DNA from: Meandrina meandrites
Lineage: Eukaryota; Cnidaria; Anthozoa; Scleractinia; Meandrinidae
Length of the DNA stretch: 64,000 nucleotides
Assembly (NCBI GenBank): GCA_963693305.1
Contig: OY855913.1
Coordinates: forward strand, 11,810,201-11,874,200
Reading direction: 5' to 3'
In this document: positions 1 through 11,153 of the stretch, piece after piece
How the letters are laid out: each line of letters opens with the position of its first letter
Numbering within the stretch: position 1 is the first letter of the stretch
The notes under the pieces: generated by a model
Told to the model about the DNA's origin: nothing
The model's database searches: none
Seen by the model: only the letters and a program-made list of their open reading frames with translations
Made by a program: the position numbers and the translations under genes

Positions 1-3000
1 TAGGCTGAACAAGACAGTACGAATAATTCGTAATGTTTCGGGTTCGGGAGCGAACGTAAATATAGTTTTGTTGGCGGCATCTGCAGCTGTTTGGTTCACG
101 GTATAGCACGACATCTTGTAAATATAACTGCTTCCTTTCAGTTGAAAACCTTCTCAGTGGGTTGAAGGTCTGAAAGGTAAAAAAGTATATCAGATGTTAC
201 TTGTGTTGAGTGGACGCCTGTTTTCCGTCGTTCTAGATATCATACGATCTGAGTGTGAATAATACCTGTTCGAGATACATTAGCCTTTTACAATCGTCAC
301 TCTCTCACTCCCGCCCACTTTGCGGTCATTTATTTTCTATTTGGATATCAATTCCGCAGTACAAATTGCCGTAATATCTATGGAAAAAGGCGAAAAACCA
401 AAAAAAATCAATTAAGGGAAAATGTCGTTATAATCATTATAAAAGCAATTATCTACAACCGCAATTTTGCCGATATGGATTTGCCACTCGTGATGTCAGG
501 AAAAAGAGCTTTAGCTTACCTTTTTGAACTAGTACTCGACCATTTCAGTTCTTAAGCCCTCCTGCAGGCCACTAGAATACGTTTAATTTCACAGGGAAAC
601 CCTTTCAAAGAAATCCGCACTTAACAAAATATTGTACCCTCATGGAGGGATAAATACCGCGTGATACGAAGAATTATTAAGCATTAATACTATGCTTTCT
701 TGTCGATATCAGGTCTACTACTGATCTGAGATAGCTCTTTTTGTGCGAATGTGCAAGCTTTTTTTATCAACAACAGAAATCTGAAGTTCAAATAAGCCGA
801 TTAGCGGCTGGAGCAGCTGAATATGCCTGGCTGTTTCTCATTGTGCAAAACTAAATTTAATGAAATGGCGCATTGTAAAAATATGAACCATCTTAACGAT
901 ACATGAAACTTACGTTTTAAGTGAAGTAGCGGTTTCAGTCGGGTTTGCGTTAACAAATACTGAGAAGACAGACAAAATGCTTCAACGAAAGCGGCGGACG
1001 AAGAAGAGGAGAATTAATTCAAACTTCCTACCGTGCTTTGTTTTCCGACATTGTCTTTTTCATAGAAACGAGAAAATTATCTCATTTATAGCATACTGAC
1101 CTCCTGGCAACATCGTTAAGACGAAAAAAACTCATTTTCTCGCCATAATTGTTTTCTGTTTTGTTTTCGAACTCTTTTGATGTGTCCGATATTCAGACCG
1201 TTGACGATGACATTTTTGCCGCTTTTTGCCGTAATTATTTTGTACTCTTCTGTCCTTTTTATTTGGTTTTGTTATAAACAATGTTTTGCTGTGTACATGT
1301 AATTATGCACTTTCAAATCCTTTTAGTAAAATAACTAATGGCAGGTTAGTTAAGGCTGTTTAAGATGCTTTTACGATCGAATAGGTAATGAATACGATGA
1401 CCTGAGTACCAATATTTTCTGACCACCACTGCATTATTGGGTAAGGAAAAATTACCAGATTAAATGTTGGTCAGATATGCCCACGAAAAAGAAAAATAAC
1501 CGGTAACAATTTTTTATTTACCTTGAAGTTTTATTTGGACGTGAATAGATCCGGCATTAGCATCGAATTTTGTATTTTACGTCCCTTTTCACAACCCCTG
1601 TTTATTAATTAAAGCGAAAAGCATGTCCTATTACTTACCAACCTTAAATGAAAATGACTGGTTTATTGAATAACATCCAGAAAAAAATCAGCCAAAAACC
1701 AAGGAATATGTTATTGGCGGTTAAGAGTAAAGGTGCATATTATATTCAAACCAAACGGAACTCTAAGTCAAGGCAACCATTATGAAAACATTACCTTCGA
1801 AAGGATATTATTGTGTTCCTTATAAAGGAGCAGGCATACAAATACTAATACTTATATATTAAAAGGTCTTGTACGTTGACTCGCTTAAATAAGCGTTAGT
1901 CAAATCAATATACGTGTTGTTAATGAAAATCTACATAAACAGTTTTGATCAGTGCATTTGTAATCTCTCCACTGAGCGTCATGAAAGCTCAGTATTCATT
2001 TGAGTTCTAGATCTGCCACAAGTTGACCTTCGCAAGAAACGATCTCCTAATAAAATATTTTTAAGAATTCCTAAAGAGCAACCTCACAGGCCAGTGCCCT
2101 GTCTATCAGTCGACATCAACGCGAGATCACCACAATAAATAATCAAAGATCTCTTCGAGATTCGACTATTTTGCATGAAGTAGTGCATGGCGTAGGGGAA
2201 ATGATAATATTGAAAGCGATTTGCGATGTATTAGCCCATTCACGCCAGTCCCGAAGGCTTTTGTTAGCGCGCACCTCACCCCCCAAAATTCCCGGCTCTT
2301 TTACGGCATTTAACACAAACGTGCGAGTGGAAAAAAATAAACCATATGCGTACTAAATTCAGACAAATAATTCGTTTCTAGACACGCTGAAAGACCAATT
2401 TATTACTTAAAATGCTTATCAACTTTGATAAATTGATCCCAAACCAAACTTGAAGACGTTGTAAAAAAATTCTTCACCTCCGTGCGTCATTTTAACAACT
2501 CGTTAAAAAAAATAACACTACTTCAAAACGCTCTTGTGAAAGGTAGGTTTTTATTCTGTACAACTGTCACTGACATTTTAACAACTAGTGGTATTATCTT
2601 GCAGAAAAGCTATAATTGGGGATAAAAAAATTATTGCGAATCATGAACATGGTGCCGTGAGATAGCGCAAAACCGCTTGCAAAACTACTGAATTCCTTCC
2701 ACAAAATTAACACTCATATTGCTTTTTATGCTTTCCATCACCATAACTAATAATAAAAATACTTGTTTGTATTTTCTGAAGTGCTGCCGGTAATAAATCT
2801 TTACATATAAACAAAACGACGGTAACTCGTCCGCAAGAAATGCGTATCAGATGTCACCACGTGCTTTTCAAATCAATTCGCTTCAAAAGCCTAAAATTCC
2901 AAACGTAAACTGGACAAATGAAAGTTGAAAGAAGTTTTGTTTAAGATTAATTCTCATTTCAAGACGTAGCTACTAATGTATTCAAAAGCTTCAAAATTCT

Positions 3001-3340
3001 GCACATTTTTGAAGCTGTGAAATCCTGCATTATTCACGCTAAAGCGTAAGTTTGATTTTAGCCTGACGGCTTTTTGCAGTCAATTTTTCACTCAGTGGCT
3101 TTATCGATCCATATAAAAATTCCATTCAAGTTCGAAGCAATATTATACATCAGTACCATTTTCCTTTTCTGAAGTCTCGAGAAGCTGCATTAAGTCGTGA
3201 TCAAGTCCGTGAATTGTAGTCAAAAACATGCATGTCACAAGGTCTTCTTTTCCGCGTAATGAAAGATACATTTCTCACCGGAACGGTTCCAGCACATTGT
3301 ACTCCATGATTTTCCATTTTAAATCCACTTAAAAATTGAT
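1..3340. other. Intergenic stretch, nothing recognised
   Basis: AT-rich DNA with no ORF resembling a known protein and no clear inverted or tandem repeat. The short ORFs present have no domain-like composition. It may be upstream intergenic DNA or an intron of a gene off the left edge; no exon with good splice sites was found. Confidence 0.4.
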
Positions 3341-3459
3341 CTGTGTTTCTTCATTTCATTTTAAACTTTGAAAAGGAATTCTCCGTGCCCAGAATACAAG
3401 AAAGAAAGATCCTGGCAGTTTGTAAATAGGTGCCGCGACGCGCCAATCATCTTGTACAT

Positions 3460-3645
3460 TTGGTTACCGAGAAAGATTGCGTGACGAGCTAAAAATACTT
3501 CTTTCAACGAAGACGACAAACAATAGACTTGTAACAATAGAAAATAGCATTGGCCAATATCCTCTAGTCTCCTTCGCAGCCCGTTTTTAGTGTCGTCACG
3601 CAACGCTCCTCCCCACAAACGGCTGCCCACGTTCGAAAAACATTC
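3460..3645. repeat. Possible MITE remnant with inverted GCGTGACG ends
   Basis: A segment starting near AGATTGCGTGACGAGCTAAAA (around 3473) is matched in inverted orientation by the GTCGTCACGCAACGCTCC stretch near 3590-3608. The same GCGTGACGAGCC-type ends occur at 29596-30336 and near 25630, so this is probably a degraded copy of a repeated non-autonomous DNA transposon. Arms are short and imperfect. Confidence 0.35.
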
Positions 3646-4969
3646 CTTTCCTCCGTTTCAACCAATCACCATTCGCAGCCGGGTTACATATTTCGAGCCC
3701 GTGTGCGCCAAAGAAATCTAACCAATCATTTTGCTTGTTTCATCTTGGAGTTCACAGCTTTCAAAATAGCGACCCTTGAAGAAGTCTTTGATGTTGTCAG
3801 AAAGACATTTCAAATTTCTAGCTTGGTTTTCAATAACATACGAACTCTGAAATTCAACCTCAACCAACATTTTTATATTGGTTTAGGGTTTTCGCAACCG
3901 TCAACCTTCTAGGCAGACCTCTCAGGAAACAAAAGTTGACTTCAGCCGGGTCAAAAGGTCACGTCTGTCAGCTGTGATTGGTAGAATTCGATCCATTTTG
4001 TTTGTTTCCGTTTTTCAAGGTTCGTTGCCTGACGACGGCTGCGAAAAACGCAGTCGTTTAGATTTCGCATATTATTAAAAGGCCAATAAAGCCACAGCAA
4101 AAAATCTGGAATTGGGAAAATCGTTGGGACATCCCCTTTTTTTTCTCTGCTTAGCGTCGCCCGACCGACCCAGATTTTCGCGTTTTCAAAAAAAAAAAAG
4201 TTATGCAGAAGGCAATGACACATTATTTCAAACAAATGTCACTTTAATCCGAAACATAGGCAATTTTTTGCCATACAGTTTTGGTGGTTCATCCTTTTTT
4301 CGCTGTTCTCGCTTGAGTTTAACCACGACGTCGATTTTTCCTTCCTCTATTGCCGCCATGTTGGTTTTTTAACCACGTCTTGTTGTTTCCAGGCTCCACG
4401 GATATTACGCTGAGATACCGGGCCTCCTAGTTCTGGACTCCTTTTCCAATTTTTTTTTCTTTCTTTTTTTTTCTTTTCCGACCGACCGACCCAAAATCAG
4501 AAAACGCATCCGACAATAAACGAAAAAAAAAAAAAGGGGGATGGCCTTGAACAAAGAAGGGATGTTTTTGTCAACCTAAAGACGGGTTTCGGAAAATCTC
4601 GGGCTGCAGCATCAGAAGAAGCATACGTGATATGATATCGATCGAGAATTGTAAAAACATTTCGAGGCTTTCTCACAGCATGCATCTGCAGCGGTTTCTC
4701 CACTGTCATGGTCGTTCTCAATCTTAACTAAGCGTTTTGTTCTCGTAAGTCCACGATCCTTCTAGATCCCTTCAATTCATGTGTGAGCCCTCCAAGATGA
4801 ATGCCTTTTTGAACATGACGAGTCGTCTTTTTAGCAAAGCTTTGCAAACTGAACTCGCTGGTCGCTGAATAGTATACTATTCTGCACTGCAACTATCATC
4901 GCATCGCATTAAGTGTGGATTAGATTGGGAATAAAATTCGGCCCTCACCTAGAATCATCTATGCTGCAC
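3646..4969. other. Intergenic stretch with a short direct repeat
   Basis: No gene recognised. A direct repeat of roughly 60 bp, with a T-rich tract followed by GACCGACCGACCCA and an ATTTTCGCG/ATCAGAAAACGC segment, occurs near 4138-4200 and again near 4454-4515. The small ORFs here are low-complexity products of the poly-T/poly-A tracts. Confidence 0.35.
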
Positions 4970-4979
4970 TGGTCAAGGA

Positions 4980-5200
4980 ACCATCAATGGGCTCTTAATC
5001 CCCCAATACTCAAATCCACACAAACAGACCATTGATGGTCTCCTTTGGAGGGCAAGTCACACAACACACAACAAAGTGCCTACACTGCCTCAAACGTCTT
5101 CATCGTTATACTTCATCAATCCCAAACGTCAATGGGCTCTTTTACCCCCAAAACTCATGTCCAAACAAAGAGACCATTGATGGACACCTATGGAGACCAA
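4980..5200. repeat. Two-copy direct repeat (~155 bp)
   Basis: The motif CAATGGGCTCTT, then a CCCC(C)AA-type segment, an ACTCA-type segment and GACCATTGATGG, appears at about 4985-5040 and again at about 5131-5180. Overlapping ORFs in this stretch are by-products of the repeat. Confidence 0.45.
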
Positions 5201-5280
5201 TTAATCCTTTCACATTACGCCCAAACCTTACTCCCAAACCTCAAACCTCAAACCCAGGCCTCACTTTAGGTGTCTAGTTT

Positions 5281-6284
5281 TACAACATCCTGACGTTATC
5301 AAGCCTTGCGAACAGCTGTTAGTGGACATCCAACCCTCTCCCGGTTTTGTCACAACACACAATGATAGACTTACAACCATTTATTCATTGGCAAACCGCT
5401 TTCAGAGTAGTTAAAAATTACGCCACAAATTGGTTGTTAGAAGTCTTATGCCAAAAGACTCAAAAGTCTATTAACTATATCCAATACTAATAAAAACGAT
5501 GCCACCAATGAGCATCTTCCTAGCTGGTCAGCCAAGTTTCATCACTCTATGCTCCTTGTTAAAACGTTGAAGGCCTCTTCGCTCGAAAGATCGTATGAAT
5601 CTGTTCCCATCGCTCCGCGTAGTTGTCTAGTTCCTCAACAAAGTGATCTGACTCTATACTTCGACATCATTGGCACCCCCATACTGGCCTTAGAAGGGTT
5701 TCCCCTCCAGTGAACCCCAACGGACACAATGAGGTGGAAATGGAGGAGGTCTCGCATGGGTGAAGCTTTGAATAAAAACAATAGCAACAGTTATGTATCA
5801 CGTGGGGAAAAACCCAAAGGCCAGCAGGAGGTGACAATTGTGACCCAGAATGACTAGGAGGGTTGGAATAAGATACCCCGTTTTCACAATTGTCACTTAC
5901 TGCAGTCCCAAGGGTGGAGAAAAAGGGGTTGTAGAAAAACAGCAGTCAAGAATAAACCATCAGTATGGTAAAAGCATCTATTCTTCAACTAACACCACTG
6001 AAAGAATATTTCAAACATTCGGCCAGTTCCTCGAATGTTTTCTTGCCTTACTAGTTCGAGGGAGTCACACCCAGAGGTCATCCTTATTGACCTTTGCCAC
6101 AATGCAATATAAAAGTTATTCTTTTGATCTTTGTCTCTTAACAGAGGCAAAAGGTACTCGCGTAACTGTGCAAAGAACAACCATGAAACGTCATTTTTTT
6201 CCTATCGTGGGCAGTTCATCAATTTAAGGTAATTCCATGGCCGCGAAGCCAAAAATAATTGTGAACATTCAACAATCAATCTTA
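5281..6284. other. Intergenic stretch, nothing recognised
   Basis: No gene-like ORF, splice-bounded exon or strong repeat. Near 6226 there is a TTTAAGGTAATTCCATGG sequence resembling one terminus of the TTAA-flanked element at 53115-53515, but no partner end was found nearby. Confidence 0.35.
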
Positions 6285-6765
6285 ATTCTGAGCTCCAAAC
6301 AATCATAACAATGAACACTCATTAGTGATCATCTTACAGTCCCTTGCCGAAAGAATCATTTCACCAAGAGAACTGGCAATCATAAATCCTGAGCTCCAAA
6401 CAATCATAACAATGAACCCTCAATTTAGTGATCATCTTACGATCCCTTACCGAAAGAATCATTTCACCAAGAGAACAATCATAAATCCTGAGCTCCAAAC
6501 AATCATAACAATGAACACTCATTAGTGATCATCTTACGGTCCCTTGCCGAAAGAATCATTTCACCAAGAGAACTGGCAATCATAAATCCTGAGCTCCAAA
6601 CAATCAGAACAATAAACACTCCTTAGTGATCATCTTACGGTCCCTTGCCGAAAGAATCATGTCACCAAGAGAACTGACAATCTTAAATCCTGAGCACTAA
6701 ACAATCAAAACAACAAATATTCATTAGCGATCATCTTACGGTCCCTTGCCGAAAGAATCCTAGAG
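6285..6765. repeat. Tandem array, ~100-bp unit, about 4.5-5 copies
   Basis: The block CTTACGGTCCCTTGCCG followed by AAAGAATCATTTCACCAAGAG recurs near 6334, 6437, 6535, 6636 and 6737, a period of about 98-103 bp. Each unit also carries CCTGAGCTCCAAACAATCA and AACACTCATTAGTGATCATC. Copies differ by scattered substitutions and a small indel. The unit has no recognisable coding content. Confidence 0.85.
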
Positions 6766-7611
6766 CCCGACCACGTGGGTAAATTAAGGTAAAGAAACAC
6801 CCTCTTTCGGCGAAATACCTACAGGTCAAACACACTAGACGTTTCATAAATTGATAACTTGGGGCAGCTGAACTGCTCCACAAAGGCATTGCTTAAACCA
6901 ACTTTCCTGGAAGTCCTTGTCCAGAACTATAAAGCGTTCCACCTTTTCCCTTAGAGCCGATGTAGCCCGCATTTGAGGTCTTCGCGTGAACGTTCATGTC
7001 GAGCAATTCAATCCATAAAATCCAACACTGTCGGGCGGAAATTCGCACACGTTTACCATTAAGCCAGGAAAAGCAATGAAATACACATTTGTAGTTACAA
7101 TCAATCTGAAGAGCCCTTGTCTGCAGTCAAGTTTGAAGATAGCGTTGAAGTTTCCGACGAAAAATTCAACGAAAGGCACAGGCATGTTCCGGGAGCCTTT
7201 GCACTTGAACAATGTCAATATATTCATAATCTGTGGTACTTATATGCAATGTCGATAATTTATGCAGTGCGAATAGCACAGATCTTTGAAAAATACCTAC
7301 CTGTAGTTTGCAAAAGACCAAGCAAAATATTCGAAAAAAGTAACCGCGCTCCTCGCACTAGATAAATGCAGAGTCAAAGAGTGGAAGAGTTATTTGATTC
7401 TTTTTATTCAATCCAAAAACAGTAACAACACGAAAGCGATAACGGGAATACATCACTGAGGTGACGCCTTCTTCCAGTCTCGAAAGCGACCAGCGCCACC
7501 TACAAGCACCTTCATAAAAGGTGCCTACACACGAGGGGACATGCATGTCGCATGCCGAAATCACGTAACAGTGTTCATACTGAGGGACCATGGTGTTCCA
7601 GGGACGTAAAG
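6766..7611. other. Intergenic stretch, nothing recognised
   Basis: Short ORFs on both strands overlap each other and show no known domain. No clear repeat, RNA gene or exon was seen. Confidence 0.35.
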
Positions 7612-8203
7612 CTGGGACGCGGATATGGACCCCTGGGAGTCCATATTCGCTATCGGATTTGGACCCCCCCTTCGCGAATTTGGATCCCCCAACAAAAGTG
7701 ATCATACTTTACTTTCGTACTCTCGGAGTCGTAAACAAATAATTGTCAATACGAATATTTCATGGACGTTGAAAAGAGGAAATAGACAAGGTACGCCCCG
7801 GTGTTTACCAAACAGAGCATGCATGTCCAATGCAAAATTTGTCTTATTGTCAACATCCCAAAGCAACGTTTTCCAAACAAGAATCAAGTGTCATTTTTGT
7901 TGACCCGAGCCTAAAGTGCAGAACCAAATTTACAATTGCGTTTTTTTAGTTTGCTGTATACTTCTGAAATTATTATAAAACAAGTTCGGCTAATTAGTCC
8001 CTCGTGGTCAAGTTAGTTTATTTAGAATAAATGTTAGATCGAGGGAATTTACAAAACCTGAAAAGATACAGGACAATAAGATTACTACTGGACTCTAATT
8101 ACATTGTTTTCATTCTGTTTTTACTCTACACAATAGATTTCCTCTACTAGCTTTCGAACATTCGACTGAACTCGCATTTAATTCAAATCAGCCAATTTTT
8201 ATT

Positions 8204-8277
8204 GTTTTAAACGTCGCATTTTACATGCTCTTAATTCGGCATTTTGGTTCGGCGCATGTGAAATGCGACGTTTAAAC
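8204..8277. repeat. Hairpin, ~24-bp arms
   Basis: TTAAACGTCGCATTTTACATG (8207-8227) is inverted at CATGTGAAATGCGACGTTTAA (8255-8275), with one mismatch and a loop of about 27 bp. It lies inside the larger inverted-terminus element and may be a small foldback insertion. Confidence 0.6.
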
Positions 8278-8707
8278 CAGGCCTTAGTTACAATAAGAAC
8301 TTTATTTAAGTGTCAGGGTAGGTATTTAGCTTACAGAAGCTAATTGGGGACACTACTACGTTACAATATATTAAGATTTAAAATATACAGTTAAGAATAC
8401 GAATTAAGAATTAATTGGGTACACTAGGCTACTAGGAGTAAATACGTGTTCAAATAAAGTTGCTAACACCGCGTTTTGTCTAGATAACTCTTCACTTGGA
8501 ACAAATTATCACTATTGAGTAATCAATAGTTACTGGAAAATAATTCACTCAAAGACTCTTATTACATTGTCTTTTTTTGTTTAAAGAGATTCCGACTTTG
8601 TTAAAAAGTTTTCTTTGGAAGAGTGCCGATAGAGCAAAGAGCAAGTTTGTCGGCTATTCAAAGTCAATTTGAATTGGTAATATATGCCCTGGGGATGAAT
8701 TAATAAT

Positions 8708-8727
8708 ATGCAAATAGCTGTATAAAA
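8708..8727 (+). promoter_or_regulatory. Octamer plus TATA-box promoter-like site
   Basis: ATGCAAAT (8708-8715) is followed five bases later by TATAAAA (8721-8727). That spacing and pairing is typical of strong Pol II core promoters such as histone H2B genes. A GC-richer, non-coding stretch follows (about 8755-8905). No downstream gene was recognised, so the site may be fortuitous or drive an unknown transcript. Confidence 0.3.
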
Positions 8728-9708
8728 GAGGAACACGTGCTACCCTTTGTGCACTCTACTCTAGTCCGCGACATCAAGCGGTTGGCTCCCACCCACCCGC
8801 CCTGCGAGGAAGCCGGTTTGAAGTCTCCGCCATCTATCTGGCGATCTACTGAGCCTGGTTTGGGCTTGTCCCAGGCCAGAGCGATTCCCCATACCTTATC
8901 TACATGTCATCAATAACAATACCCAGGGCAAAATATTATACTATTCTGTAACTGCATGCGCAAGCGTGTAAACAGGGGTTAAAAAAGAGTTTCGCATAGA
9001 GCGCAAAAAGGAAGTTAACTGTTACAGTTAAAGGGCAAGTTGAACAAGTAAAATATGTTTACCGCGTACTGTACTGACTTGATAATTCATTTTGTGAACA
9101 ACTTTATAAAGTCCGTCTTCGGACTTTCTAACAGTTATCCTCGACGACACGAAATTCTGCAAAAATTGATTACAACAAAAAAGAGCACGCAAATGGAAAA
9201 ATTTACTGAGTGAGGAGGAAACAAAGCTTAAAATAACAATTGTTTAGGGGGGTCAAAATCCGCGAAGGGGGTCCATATCCGCCAGCGGATTTGGTCCGGG
9301 GGGTCCAAATCCGCTGTGACACCGGAACGTGCGACGAGCCCAAAGACGTCTTCGCAGGAGACTAGTGGGGAGTCGGCGAGAAAGTGATACCATGTTCATA
9401 CGGGGCACGTCTCGCTACAATAAGTCCCAGATACTTGCCTGCTACATTTTTCACGTGTGTACATAGTGTGATTTTGTCACTGTTCACGTTCCTGCTACAT
9501 GTCCTCTTGTGTAAACAGCTAGGCTATGTAAACATTGCGGGCATTCCTTCGTTTATCTTAGTACGTCGAGCGTGAAGCTAAAAGAGAACGCGAGTGAATA
9601 AAGAATAGCCGTGTGAAAGCTAGAGGCGACACGCGCACAAAAGAAAGGAACAGAGAAGTCGTCCCTTTTTTTCGCCCGTCTGGCGGCTCCAGATTTTCCA
9701 CGGCCATT

Positions 9709-9710
<2 letters not shown>

Positions 9711-9794
<84 letters not shown>
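9711..9794. repeat. (AAT)n microsatellite
   Basis: About 28 uninterrupted AAT units. Long ORFs of poly-Ile or poly-Leu across this site are artefacts of the repeat. Confidence 0.97.
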
Positions 9795-10455
9795 CGTTTC
9801 ATTTTTTAGCTTCACACTCGACGGACTAAGAAAGAAAGGACTGCTTGAAGTCTACAACAGCAACAGGAAGTCCATTAAGATAAAAGACAAGACGCCCGTT
9901 GGCCGTTTCCGCGGGATGGGAATGACTTTTCACGGTCACATTCTGTTTAAAATGTACAAATAAATGGAAATGAAAGTGCAAGTACGAAATAAAGTTATTT
10001 TAATAAAAGACCCCAAAGTCACAACATGAAACGTATGCGCGAACGTGACTCTTGCCTTCCTGAGGGGTGTCGTGTTACAAAGATGCGTTTTACATAAATT
10101 CCAGGATAAATTGCCAAGGCTAATCAACAAATATTTACTCAGACCTTTATCGGTTTTTTCAATTATCGACAGGCCGATCGATGAGAACTCGATCTTGTTT
10201 GACGCACGCCTTTTAACCTGTCACTGGCGGGATAGTTGAGAATAAAGTTACATCCAAACTGAAAACAATCGACAGTTAATTCTTTTTGTTCTTTTTGCCA
10301 CGAGCTGTGAAAATCTTGAATGAAATCGGACGTTGCCGACGGGAGCTTTTGAAGTGAATTTATAGTCGCTGTTCATAATACTTTGGACGTGATCACAGTG
10401 AACATGCTACCACGGGAAACAAACACATTGCTCGGTGAGAAACCAGTATCTTCTG

Positions 10456-10504
<49 letters not shown>
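10456..10504. repeat. (CAAT)n microsatellite
   Basis: About 12 tetranucleotide CAAT units. Confidence 0.95.
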
Positions 10505-10505
<1 letters not shown>

Positions 10506-10877
10506 ACATGCACGCTTGTGACTACAAACTCGAATGAAACAAATCGATTTGTAGAAAGCGCGATTTCCGCAGTTTCTACAATAACTCCAAACGTACGTGC
10601 CCTTACTTACTTTGAGAGAGCATACATTGCTAAATTACCAAGGCTAATCAGCAAAATGGCTCAGTTATCGGTGTTATAATTACCTTTTCTACTTTTCTTG
10701 ACATGTAAGTAAACGTGTTCGAAGCAGCAAGAGTTTCTTTTACTACATTGAAAATGTATAAAATTGACCGTTTAGTGAACAAAATCGTACGTTGCCAGCG
10801 ATGGTTAGAAAAATTATCGAGCATACCTTAGGTGAAATCTCAAATCGACGAGAGCTTTCGATAGATTTTACCGCACA

Positions 10878-10947
10878 ACATCGAACTCATCGAACTCATC
10901 GAACCCATCGAACCCATCGAACCCATGGAACACATCGAACGCATCAA
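10878..10947. repeat. 9-bp minisatellite, CATCGAACY type
   Basis: About seven copies of a 9-bp unit reading CATCGAACT or CATCGAACC, with drifting bases in the last copies. Confidence 0.85.
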
Positions 10948-11153
10948 AACGATCAAGCCGAATTTACTACGCGGTTCATCCGGCGTAAAAAGAAAGGAAA
11001 AGAAATAAATGCGCATTTCCAGAGAAAAAGCGACTGAGGTAAAATACTTTTGCGACCTCGTTCCCATGGTCTACATTTCGTTTTACACCGAGCCGAGCTC
11101 AGCCGAGCCAGCATACACGAAGGATCTGGTCAGCGTTCTGTTTAAAATCCAAC

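Larger units (their letters stand above)
7612..9322. mobile_element. Non-autonomous element with ~80-bp inverted termini
   Basis: The left end (7616-7697) contains GCGGATATGGACCCC, CGGATTTGGACCCCCC and TTCGCGAATTTGGATCCCCC. The right end (9241-9318) carries the inverted equivalents: GGGGGGTCAAAATCCGCGAA, GGGGGTCCATATCCGCC and GGGGGGTCCAAATCCGC. Arms are about 75-80 percent alike by eye and each holds internal copies of the GCGGATnTGGACCCC motif. No transposase ORF lies inside, so this looks like a decayed or non-autonomous DNA transposon. The family was not identified and no target duplication could be fixed. Confidence 0.6.
9323..11153. other. Region upstream of NIPSNAP, with microsatellites
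   Basis: No gene recognised. It holds three simple-sequence tracts (annotated separately) and the presumed NIPSNAP promoter at its right end, including a run of GAGCCGAGCTCAGCCGAGCC just before the start codon. No TATA box was seen close to the NIPSNAP start. Confidence 0.4.

Noticed and set aside
6285..6765. CRISPR-like regular repeat
   Set aside because: Whole ~100-bp units repeat, with no short repeat/unique spacer pattern, and the genome is eukaryotic.
9613..9963. ORFs of poly-Ile/poly-Leu on both strands
   Set aside because: They are translations of an (AAT)n microsatellite.
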